5,191 bases of DNA from Clostridia bacterium (GTDB lineage Bacteria; Bacillota_A; Clostridia; Oscillospirales; CAG-272), in NCBI GenBank assembly GCA_017453335.1, contig JAFTKI010000122.1, positions 1-5,191 on the forward strand, in the 5' to 3' direction. The number at the start of each line of letters is the position of its first letter. The first letter of the stretch is position 1. Below, one piece after another: positions 1 through 4,780 of this stretch. The position numbers and the translations under genes are program-made. The notes beneath the pieces were generated by a model. That model was given only the letters and a program-made list of their open reading frames with translations. It had not been told where the DNA came from and did no database searches.

Positions 1-397
1 GGGCAGGAAGCCCCTCGCGCACGGGAACGCTGAAGTTCTTCTTTTGAACTCCTTGATTATCAATACCGCGCCAATCACTCTGGTGACCGATCGGGATTGC
101 CTCATAGCCCTCGTCCTCGATGTGCTTACAAAGGTTGATTACCGTCATGGGGATATAGTTGTAGGTCAAGCCGCCGTAGCCCATTGCGGAATAGTTGCTG
201 AAGAAGGTTCCCTCCTCAATACCGCGCAAGGAGCCGCGCATCACGCGGAAGCACATAACGATCATGCTCTTCGCCTCCGGCATAATATAACGGGGATCCA
301 TTTCTTTGGGCGCGCCCTCGAAGCGATCCATCGATGCAATTCCAACAAGGTCAGCACCAAGGCTTTTCGCCAGCGCCTTTAATTCTTCTTTCGTCAT
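1..397 (-). CDS. QueG-like / 4Fe-4S iron-sulfur protein, N-terminal part (cut by window edge)
   Basis: The visible 132 residues begin MTKEELKALAKSLGADLVGI, an opening typical of cytoplasmic iron-sulfur proteins related to epoxyqueuosine reductase (QueG) and to stand-alone ferredoxin-like oxidoreductases. Further family-like stretches are PEAKSMIVMCFRV (residues 40-52), RGIEEGTFFSNYSAMGYGGL (58-77) and a helix ending in the KHIEDEGYEAIPIG region (91-104). The cysteine clusters that would bind 4Fe-4S clusters lie in the C-terminal half in this family and are off the window, so cofactor content cannot be checked. The ATG at 397 is chosen because AAGGAG lies 7 bases upstream. The gene is transcribed away from the AraC gene at 632 and has its own strong promoter. 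It is more likely a paralogue of unknown substrate than true QueG, because no tRNA-modification genes are nearby. The family call is fairly firm; the function is not. Confidence 0.72.
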   Translation of the reverse strand, partial: MTKEELKALAKSLGADLVGIASMDRFEGAPKEMDPRYIMPEAKSMIVMCFRVMRGSLRGIEEGTFFSNYSAMGYGGLTYNYIPMTVINLCKHIEDEGYEAIPIGHQSDWRGIDNQGVQKKNFSVPVREGLPA

Positions 398-422
398 AAC
401 AGTTCTCCTTCTATCTGTATTT

Positions 423-450
423 ATGATAGCGCAAAACAAGATTTTTTCAA
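423..450 (-). promoter_or_regulatory. Possible second, closer promoter for the iron-sulfur gene
   Basis: On the minus strand, TTGAAA (450-445) and TATCAT (428-423) are separated by 16 bases. Transcription would start about 20 bases before the start codon. It is weaker than the upstream promoter and could be chance in AT-rich DNA. Confidence 0.35.
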
Positions 451-501
451 TATGTTTTCCTATCGTTTTACAAAATCATCACATCTTCCCACCTTACCTA
501 T

Positions 502-530
502 ATTATAACAGCCAAATGCACGGCTTTCAA
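502..530 (-). promoter_or_regulatory. Sigma-A promoter for the iron-sulfur gene
   Basis: On the minus strand, TTGAAA (530-525) and TATAAT (507-502) are separated by 17 bases, with TGT just before the -10 box (extended -10). Transcription would start near 495, giving a leader of about 98 bases before the ATG at 397. The spacer holds a loose dyad, GCC and GGC separated by 8 bases (511-524), which could be a protein-binding site. Confidence 0.75.
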
Positions 531-571
531 TGTATATTTCACTTTATTTTTTATAAAATTCGACGTTAGCA

Positions 572-600
572 TTGATTTTACGCGCGTTTTCTGCTATACT
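572..600 (+). promoter_or_regulatory. Sigma-A promoter for the first AraC gene
   Basis: TTGATT (572-577) and TATACT (595-600) are separated by 17 bases, with transcription predicted near 607. A TTG at 572 is in frame with the AraC gene but lies in this -35 box, so it cannot be the start codon of a message made from this promoter. An AT-rich palindrome TTTTATAAAA (549-558) lies about 54 bases before the predicted start and could act as an UP element or an activator site. Confidence 0.7.
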
Positions 601-619
601 GATTATAGATTTCGATTTT

Positions 620-624
620 GGAGG
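620..624 (+). promoter_or_regulatory. Ribosome binding site fixing the start of the first AraC gene
   Basis: GGAGG, 7 bases before the ATG at 632. It decides between this start and an in-frame TTG 60 bases upstream that has no such site. Confidence 0.85.
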
Positions 625-631
625 AACCAAT

Positions 632-1405
632 ATGGATGCATTCGATTTTCGCGTCAGGTCCGTTCCGTTTGCCTACCGCCGCATCTACGCCCCCGGAAAA
701 GCAATTCAAATGTCGGGCAGAAGCGCGCACGGGCTGACCTTGGTCATGTCGGGCAAGCTTCAAATCAGCTTTCAAAACGGCAAAACCGAGGTGGCAGGCG
801 AGGGTGATATCATTTTACAAAGGTTTGGTGACGTGTACCTCCTGGAGGCGATTGGAGATTCCCCAACCGAGTACATCGTCATCTCTTACCTGACCGAGGA
901 GAAGGACTTTGCCGATACCGTTCTCCCCAACTGTCATATTTTTACCTCCGAGCATCGCCGCCGTTACCGCGACGCTTTTGAAAGAGCTGCCGAAACACAT
1001 GGCACGACCTCCGTTTGCGGCGAGACTCTATTACGTGCCCTGGTACAGCAAATTTTGTGCCACATCATCAACGAGCATTACACGCGCACGCTGCTGTGTC
1101 GTGACGATCCCGTAGCACGCGCAAAATTCTTTATTGAAGAGAACTTCGATCAAAACGTCGGCGTTCGGGAGATTGCCAATGCGGCATGCTGCTCTCCATC
1201 TCATTTGCGCGCCCTCTTTCGCAAGGTCTACGGCGAGTCCCCCATTCATTACCTCAACCACACGCGCATCGAGCACGCTAAGGAGATGCTTTCCAGCAAT
1301 CTGTTTCGACTTGAGGAGATTGCCACCGCTTGCGGATTTCAAAATGTGTACTATTTCAGTCACGTGTTTAAAGCTTATACGGGCGTATCCCCCGGGAAAT
1401 ACTGA
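632..1405 (+). CDS. AraC/XylS-family transcriptional regulator (first)
   Basis: A 257-residue cytoplasmic DNA-binding regulator. Residues 1 to about 90 form a cupin-like sensing domain (beta-rich, with VMSGKLQISF and GEGDIILQRF). Residues about 160-257 form the AraC DNA-binding domain with two helix-turn-helix units: VREIANAACCSPSHLRALF (178-196) and LEEIATACGFQNVYYFSHVF (227-246), closing with TGVSPGKY. The start at 632 is chosen because GGAGG (620-624) precedes it by 7 bases and the promoter lies just upstream; in-frame starts further up fall in the promoter. The protein ends directly at the family's SPxxY motif, a little short compared with many relatives that carry a few more residues. 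It is divergent from the iron-sulfur gene and convergent with the minus-strand operon, so its target is unclear; the divergent gene or itself are the obvious candidates. The family call is secure and the ligand unknown. Confidence 0.93.
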   Translation: MDAFDFRVRSVPFAYRRIYAPGKAIQMSGRSAHGLTLVMSGKLQISFQNGKTEVAGEGDIILQRFGDVYLLEAIGDSPTEYIVISYLTEEKDFADTVLPNCHIFTSEHRRRYRDAFERAAETHGTTSVCGETLLRALVQQILCHIINEHYTRTLLCRDDPVARAKFFIEENFDQNVGVREIANAACCSPSHLRALFRKVYGESPIHYLNHTRIEHAKEMLSSNLFRLEEIATACGFQNVYYFSHVFKAYTGVSPGKY

Positions 1406-1467
1406 CGCTTCCTCATGGAACGACTGATCACTACAGCAATCCCTTCGCAAAAAAACAAACATAAAAA

Positions 1468-1512
1468 ATCGGGCACATCATTTCCGTGTTTTTGCACGGT
1501 GATGTGTCCGAT
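1468..1512. terminator. Bidirectional intrinsic terminator
   Basis: The arms are 1468-1480 plus 1484-1488 and 1495-1512. They pair over 18 positions with one G-T wobble, a 3-base bulge (TTT, 1481-1483) on the left arm and a 6-base loop. On the plus strand it is followed by TTTTT (1514-1518). On the minus strand it is followed by a run of six Ts (1468 down to 1463) and a second T-run further on. It lies 62 bases past the AraC stop and directly after the TAA at 1519-1517 that closes the -1 frame of the minus-strand operon's last gene, so it fits termination of both convergent units. Confidence 0.85.
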
Positions 1513-1516
1513 GTTT

Positions 1517-1657
1517 TTATATCATCCGAAAGCCGCATGGCAGCCAACGATACCGTTCGCATTTCAAAGTGCAAAGGTATTTCAGTCCGGCAAGCACGCT
1601 CCACAAAACGTTTTTTGCGATCTCAATCGCCGCGGCAGCTTCAAAGCGAAGCTCTTC
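1517..1657 (-). pseudogene. Continuation of the preceding gene in the -1 frame
   Basis: From an A-run at 1663-1658, the -1 frame stays open for 46 codons to a TAA at 1519-1517, right beside the terminator. It encodes EELRFEAAAAIEIAKNVLW and then a further segment ending CGFRMI. The amphipathic helical character and ordinary codons look more gene-like than the zero-frame tail, and the frame ends where a last gene should end. I could not assign this segment to a family. It is explained either by a one-base loss in the A-run (a pseudogene) or by -1 ribosomal slippage at the A AAA AAG heptamer. Confidence 0.5.
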
Positions 1658-1947
1658 TTTTTTCCGTGTTCGGAAAGCAGAACTGCACGCGGATTGTTTC
1701 CCGAGATCACTCCGTTGCCGTCCGCAACACTTGCGTAAAGTATCTCGTCAAGCTCTCCGTCGGCAACGTCGGATGCCTCCAAGCCAAACGATGACATCAA
1801 GCCGACACGAATGCCACTCTTTGCCGTCGGGGCGTACGAAACGGGAATTTCACCCGCCTTTGGCATCATCATCCGAAGATATCGCCGCAGCTCCTGCGCA
1901 GCAAACACCACGGTGTTGTGTGCATCCACATAAAAAACAGAAATCAT
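1582..1947 (-). CDS. Short gene with DUF4838/GH67 N-terminal-like domain; frameshifted or truncated
   Basis: The zero frame encodes 121 residues. Residues 1-91 resemble the N-terminal beta-alpha domain found in front of alpha-glucuronidase (GH67) and DUF4838-type glycan enzymes: FAAQELRRYLRMMMP (15-29), SGIRVGL (44-50), and above all the hallmark VADGNGVISGNNPRAVLL (74-91). In relatives this hallmark is followed by a helix starting around AVYxFLE and then several hundred residues of catalytic domain. Here that is absent: after residue 92 the zero frame becomes a basic, cysteine-containing tail (KSFALKLPRRLRSQ) that looks non-native and stops at 1582. The ATG at 1947 lies 3 bases past the stop of the NagB-like gene and has no good ribosome binding site, so translation is probably coupled. 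It is most likely a deletion remnant, though a small functional protein made by frameshifting is possible. Family resemblance is from memory of the motif, not a search. Confidence 0.6.
   Translation of the reverse strand: MISVFYVDAHNTVVFAAQELRRYLRMMMPKAGEIPVSYAPTAKSGIRVGLMSSFGLEASDVADGELDEILYASVADGNGVISGNNPRAVLLSEHGKKKSFALKLPRRLRSQKTFCGACLPD
1657..1663 (-). other. A AAA AAG slippery heptamer, candidate -1 frameshift site
   Basis: In the zero frame the codons read GGA AAA AAG, so the heptamer is in the phase used by dnaX and by several IS elements. Three bases further on is a perfect 6-bp hairpin, AGCTTC/GAAGCT with a 5-base loop (1653-1637 on the minus strand). A second hairpin (TTTCCG/CGGAAA, 1661-1676) overlaps the heptamer from upstream. 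Whether slippage occurs is unknown. Confidence 0.4.
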
Positions 1948-1950
1948 ACG

Positions 1951-2898
1951 TCAGTTACAATCCGCAACCAACGGACCTGCCAGCTCGGTCAAGAAGAAGA
2001 GCTTACCCGGGAGCGTGGGAATGTAAGAAGAGGTGATCCACGGCGTTTTTCCGTAGCGCAGGGTCATCCAAAGAGACATTCCCTGCCACTGCATCCCGCG
2101 CCCCAGCACGCCGTCAGCGCCGCCAATGGCATAGTCCGCCTGCAAAAAGAGCCCGGGACCAATGGTGTTCGCGCGACAAGGAACCAGCGTAGTGCGCGAC
2201 TTGAAGCTGGTCAGCGCGTTCTGCTCGACGGTCAGGGGGTGGATCTTTGCGCCAATGCGATAAGGTGCCGATTCCCACTCCTTCTCGCTTGCGTAATCAG
2301 CGGCAAAGGTCGGCTCCCAGAAGGCGATGTGGCACATTCTGCCGATACCGTACACCAACACGAGCTTTGCACCCTCTGCCTTGAGCGCGGCGATCTTTTC
2401 GGGATAGGTAGGCAAATTCTCCTTGGTTGCGAAGTTGCGCTGTGAGGGCGGGACGGTCAAGCTCCCCAACGGATCGAACAGCGCCTGTTCCATCGCATAT
2501 TGGAATGCGCCTGTATTATCGGGAGCTAAGGTGTTACCGTCGGCATCTGCCCACTCGTCCATATTAAAGGTATAAACGTGGTCGCAGGAAATCTGCCATT
2601 CCTTAAGAAAATAGACCACCCATTGATACATTCCCATGGGACCCACGGGCAAGATAAATGCGATCTTCTCGCCTCTCTCGCGCGACAGACGGATCTGCAT
2701 CGCGATCTCGTGTCCCATATAGGTTTCAAATGCGCCAAGCGTCGAGCATGGAACAGGGGTGAACGCGGGATTCCAGAAGTCCTGACGGTCGGTGATTTTC
2801 TCGGGAGAATCGATGCAGGCATCGATCTTATCAAAATCCCAGCCTGCAGGATAGAAGCCCTCCAGCGCCGAGCCTTTTACGGTAGAATTGAAATTCAT
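1951..2898 (-). CDS. NagB-like sugar-phosphate isomerase/deaminase fold protein, divergent
   Basis: A 315-residue cytoplasmic protein of the NagB/RpiA/PGL-type fold. Its closest recognised relatives are glucosamine-6-phosphate deaminases, which turn GlcN-6-P into fructose-6-P plus ammonia. Recognisable blocks are [10 protein letters not shown] (107-116, with D114 at the place of E. coli NagB Asp72) and [13 protein letters not shown] (184-196), matching the NagB block GVGNDGHIAFNEP. In that block H190 and E195 match His143 and Glu148, but the ring-opening base Asp141 is replaced by M188. The usual phosphate loop (PTGGTP in NagB) is replaced by [10 protein letters not shown] (83-92). At 315 residues it is longer than NagB (266), with about 40 extra N-terminal residues. 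The ATG at 2898 has GGAAAGGAG 8 bases upstream, and the next gene upstream ends only 20 bases away. The fold assignment is fairly sure; classical GlcN-6-P deaminase activity is doubtful, and a non-phosphorylated or different amino sugar is possible. Confidence 0.8.
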   Translation of the reverse strand: MNFNSTVKGSALEGFYPAGWDFDKIDACIDSPEKITDRQDFWNPAFTPVPCSTLGAFETYMGHEIAMQIRLSRERGEKIAFILPVGPMGMYQWVVYFLKEWQISCDHVYTFNMDEWADADGNTLAPDNTGAFQYAMEQALFDPLGSLTVPPSQRNFATKENLPTYPEKIAALKAEGAKLVLVYGIGRMCHIAFWEPTFAADYASEKEWESAPYRIGAKIHPLTVEQNALTSFKSRTTLVPCRANTIGPGLFLQADYAIGGADGVLGRGMQWQGMSLWMTLRYGKTPWITSSYIPTLPGKLFFLTELAGPLVADCN

Positions 2899-2918
2899 AT
2901 TGTTTACTCCTTTCCTAT

Positions 2919-3620
2919 TCAAGGCAACAACCTCTTGGTCGTGCCCTTCAGATACACCTGACATTGGCGGAAGCCCTCTGCGTATTCCGCGCCGCATTGA
3001 TATCCGCGATAGCGCGAGCAGGTGCGCACCATATCGGGAAAGTCGATGCCGTCGTGATCGCGCATCCACACGACCTGGCTCTCGTGACATTCCAGCATAC
3101 GAAGCTTCAATTCGATCTCGTCCGTTACGTCCACGTACTCAGTGGGGTTAAAGTTGACACCTGCCAGCGTGTCCATATAATAGATCGGCACCAGCTTGGC
3201 GGGCGGCACGCTGCGGTCGCCGTAGTTCGGGAGTGTCGCAGTGAACGCCGCATCAAACACCAGCTTGGAAACGGTGGTGTGGTCGGGCATATAGTCATTG
3301 GGATCGTGCGTTATGATGACGTCGGGGTTGGCATATTTGATTACATTAACGATTTTGTCCCGCGCCTCGCGGTCATCAAAAATCTCCAAGTCGTCAAAGC
3401 CGCCCCAGATGACCTCAATCCCCGCCATCGCGCCCGCGCGTCTTGCCTCCTCTGCTCTGATCTTCGTCAATTCATCGGGCGGAATGATCACGTGTCCGAG
3501 GTTACCCGAGGATGCGTGGCAAACAATGACCGTGTCCCCACGCTTGACGCATTTGGCAAGCGTACCTGAGCAAGCAATTTCAATATCGTCGGGGTGCGCC
3601 CCGATTGCAAGTATTCTCAT
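2919..3620 (-). CDS. PIG-L/LmbE-family N-acetyl sugar deacetylase
   Basis: A 233-residue cytoplasmic enzyme of the zinc-dependent PIG-L family, which removes acetyl from N-acetylglucosamine-type groups. The protein opens [15 protein letters not shown]9 and D12 are the first two zinc ligands and D11 the catalytic base. The third ligand is H114 in [11 protein letters not shown] (104-114). The length is usual for single-domain members. The ATG at 3620 is preferred; an in-frame GTG at 3632 abuts the GGAAAGGAG ribosome binding site (3640-3632) and is too close to it. The ATG itself is 11 bases from that site, slightly long. It is the first gene of the operon, with the NagB-like gene following after 20 bases. 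PIG-L enzymes also make mycothiol and bacillithiol (MshB, BshB), but no glycosyltransferase or ligase partner is present here. Pairing with a NagB-like gene suggests amino-sugar breakdown, as with diacetylchitobiose deacetylase in archaeal chitin clusters. Confidence 0.9.
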   Translation of the reverse strand: MRILAIGAHPDDIEIACSGTLAKCVKRGDTVIVCHASSGNLGHVIIPPDELTKIRAEEARRAGAMAGIEVIWGGFDDLEIFDDREARDKIVNVIKYANPDVIITHDPNDYMPDHTTVSKLVFDAAFTATLPNYGDRSVPPAKLVPIYYMDTLAGVNFNPTEYVDVTDEIELKLRMLECHESQVVWMRDHDGIDFPDMVRTCSRYRGYQCGAEYAEGFRQCQVYLKGTTKRLLP

Positions 3621-3642
3621 AATAATAAGCACTCCTTTCCAA

Positions 3643-3656
3643 AGCCGTAGTCGGCT
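3643..3656 (-). other. Small hairpin at the 5' end of the operon message
   Basis: AGCCG and CGGCT form a 5-bp stem with a 4-base loop, starting about 3 bases after the predicted transcription start and ending 2 bases before the ribosome binding site. It could stabilise the message or affect translation, but it is short and may be chance. Confidence 0.3.
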
Positions 3657-3665
3657 ACTGAAAAC

Positions 3666-3694
3666 AGTATATCATTTTCTTTCCGAAAGTACAA
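3666..3694 (-). promoter_or_regulatory. Sigma-A promoter of the deacetylase/NagB-like operon
   Basis: On the minus strand, TTGTAC (3694-3689) and TATACT (3671-3666) are separated by 17 bases. Transcription would start near 3659, giving a leader of about 39 bases. The spacer begins with TTTCGGAAA, the reverse complement of an element also present in the divergent promoter. Confidence 0.78.
3680..3688. promoter_or_regulatory. Candidate operator copy 1 (TTTCCGAAA)
   Basis: A quasi-palindrome, TTTC-C-GAAA, immediately after the -35 box of the operon promoter. It is identical to the copy at 3764-3772 and starts 84 bases before it. A protein bound here would block RNA polymerase. Confidence 0.45.
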
Positions 3695-3733
3695 TGGACG
3701 CAAGTTTACAAAAAGAGTAAAATAATACACAGT

Positions 3734-3754
3734 TAAATATTTCTATAATATTTA
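3734..3754. promoter_or_regulatory. Perfect AT-rich inverted repeat next to the second AraC promoter
   Basis: TAAATATT and AATATTTA are perfect 8-base arms around TCTAT. The repeat ends one base before the TTGACA box, centred about 46 bases before the predicted AraC transcription start and about 85 before the operon start. That is a usual place for an activator site. AT-rich DNA also makes such repeats by chance and can serve as an UP element. Confidence 0.45.
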
Positions 3755-3783
3755 TTGACACCTTTTCCGAAATGTGGTATACT
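3755..3783 (+). promoter_or_regulatory. Near-consensus promoter of the second AraC gene
   Basis: TTGACA (3755-3760) is a perfect -35 box, and TATACT (3778-3783) follows after 17 bases with TGG in front (extended -10). Transcription would start at about 3790, which is the A of the likely start codon. The spacer contains TTTCCGAAA. Confidence 0.85.
3764..3772. promoter_or_regulatory. Candidate operator copy 2 (TTTCCGAAA)
   Basis: The second copy of the quasi-palindrome, lying between the -35 and -10 boxes of the second AraC promoter. Together with copy 1 it places one site within each divergent promoter, consistent with joint control or autoregulation. Confidence 0.45.
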
Positions 3784-3789
3784 GATAGC

Positions 3790-4698
3790 ATGAAGCATAC
3801 GTATTATCGACACAAGCTGGAAAATCTGTTGGTGATCAACAAGCTGGTCACCATTCACTATTTTGAATACGGTGCATTCGAGGAGCACGGGGAGTCGCAC
3901 GATTTCTGGGAATTGGTTTATGTCGACCGCGGAACGCTCGCCTTCACGGTCGATGGGCAAGAACAGTACCTGCGGGAGGGGGAAATTCTGTTCCACAAGC
4001 CAAACGAATACCATGTACATACGGCAAAGCGCGAACTGTCACCCGATATTTTTATCATCTCCTTTGAATGCAAAAGTGAAGCAATGCGATTTTTTGAAGG
4101 TCAGCAGATACGCCTTGGAAAGGATCTGAGCCGTTATATCTACAAGATCATCGAGGAAAGCCGCAAGGTCTTTGACATCCCCCGCTCCGATCCTGAAATG
4201 AAGAAAATGCCTCTGCGCTCCCGTCCCTCTTTGGGCGGACAGCAGATCATTAAAAACCTGCTGGAGCTTCTCTTAATCCACATCATGCGTGATGAGGTCG
4301 AAAGGAACGATACGGAATCTGTATTTTTGATGAAAGAGGAAATTGACAATCACCTTTCCAATCGTATCAAGGAATACCTTGGCGCGCATCTGTGTGAAAG
4401 CATCTCGATTGCCGACATTTCGAAAACACTCAACTACAATAAATCCTACCTGTTCCGCCAGTTCAAGATCTCTACGGGACGCACGATCATGTCCTATTTC
4501 ATCAGCATGAAGATCGAGTGTGCAAAAAAGGATCTGCGCGACACCGATCTCTCGATCACGGAAATCGCCTCAAAGTACGCCTTCGATACTCCCAATTATT
4601 TTTCCAAGGTTTTCAAACGTGTCACAGGCGAATCTCCCCTGGAATATCGCAAGCGAAAATCCAATAAAAAGCCGCTCCGCTTCGTGGCTCGAGAATAA
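3790..4698 (+). CDS. AraC/XylS-family transcriptional regulator (second)
   Basis: A 302-residue cytoplasmic regulator. Residues about 17-95 form a cupin sugar-sensing domain with the typical GESHDFWELVYVDRG block (34-48) and the HKPNEYHVHTAK block (69-80). A helical linker follows. Residues about 190-290 form the DNA-binding domain with helix-turn-helix units at ISIADISKTLNYNKSYLFRQF (205-225) and LSITEIASKYAFDTPNYFSKVF (254-275), closing with GESPLEYRKRK. The ATG at 3790 is preferred: an in-frame ATG at 3772 lies between the promoter boxes. No ribosome binding site precedes 3790, and the predicted transcription start falls on the ATG itself, suggesting a leaderless message. The gene is divergent from the deacetylase operon and just upstream of the CBM9-like gene, so it probably senses a product of this pathway and controls both. 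No terminator is visible after its stop, so read-through into the next gene is possible. Confidence 0.93.
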   Translation: MKHTYYRHKLENLLVINKLVTIHYFEYGAFEEHGESHDFWELVYVDRGTLAFTVDGQEQYLREGEILFHKPNEYHVHTAKRELSPDIFIISFECKSEAMRFFEGQQIRLGKDLSRYIYKIIEESRKVFDIPRSDPEMKKMPLRSRPSLGGQQIIKNLLELLLIHIMRDEVERNDTESVFLMKEEIDNHLSNRIKEYLGAHLCESISIADISKTLNYNKSYLFRQFKISTGRTIMSYFISMKIECAKKDLRDTDLSITEIASKYAFDTPNYFSKVFKRVTGESPLEYRKRKSNKKPLRFVARE

Positions 4699-4716
4699 TC
4701 AATCCTCTTTGAGCTC

Positions 4717-4745
4717 TTGACTTTCGGCGCGTTTTATGATACAAT
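4717..4745 (+). promoter_or_regulatory. Sigma-A promoter of the CBM9-like gene
   Basis: TTGACT (4717-4722) and TACAAT (4740-4745) are separated by 17 bases, with TGA before the -10 box (extended -10). Transcription would start near 4752. TTTCGG (4722-4727), which overlaps the last base of the -35 box, resembles half of the element seen in the operon promoter. Confidence 0.72.
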
Positions 4746-4768
4746 GATCACACAGATACGATTGAAAT

Positions 4769-4773
4769 GGAGG
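4769..4773 (+). promoter_or_regulatory. Ribosome binding site for a GTG start
   Basis: GGAGG, 7 bases before the GTG at 4781. It supports this non-ATG start for the CBM9-like gene. Confidence 0.8.
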
Positions 4774-4780
4774 AAAAAAC

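Noticed and set aside
1..397. Naming the first gene queG
   Set aside because: Only the N-terminal part is visible, the cluster-binding cysteines are outside the window, and the region resembles several QueG-like paralogues.
572..631. A 20-codon upstream extension of the first AraC gene from TTG at 572
   Set aside because: The TTG lies in the -35 box of the promoter and has no ribosome binding site, while the ATG at 632 has GGAGG at proper distance.
1481..1670. The 10-mer TTTCCGTGTT found at 1481-1490 and 1661-1670
   Set aside because: One copy is in the terminator and the other in the frameshift region. No longer repeat surrounds them, so chance is the simplest reading.
1569..2036. Plus-strand open frame across the end of the operon
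   Set aside because: It lies opposite coding sequence, crosses a gene junction, lacks a ribosome binding site and has a low-complexity basic composition.
2809..2826. Near-palindrome ATCGATGC-AG-GCATCGAT inside the NagB-like gene
   Set aside because: It simply encodes IDACID, where the repeated Ile-Asp pair produces the symmetry. No sign that it is an operator, though it is exact.
2899..3090. A 64-codon N-terminal extension of the NagB-like protein
   Set aside because: It overlaps the deacetylase gene in another frame, reads as arginine-rich non-native sequence, and the ATG at 2898 has a strong ribosome binding site.
2964..3569. Long plus-strand open frame opposite the deacetylase gene
   Set aside because: It is a shadow of a gene with clear PIG-L motifs on the other strand; it has no ribosome binding site or family resemblance.
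2919..3620. Naming the deacetylase bshB or mshB
   Set aside because: The zinc motifs are shared by the whole PIG-L family, and the partner genes of bacillithiol or mycothiol synthesis are absent.
3772..3789. A 6-codon upstream extension of the second AraC gene from ATG at 3772
   Set aside because: The codon lies between the -35 and -10 boxes and would not be in the transcript from this promoter.
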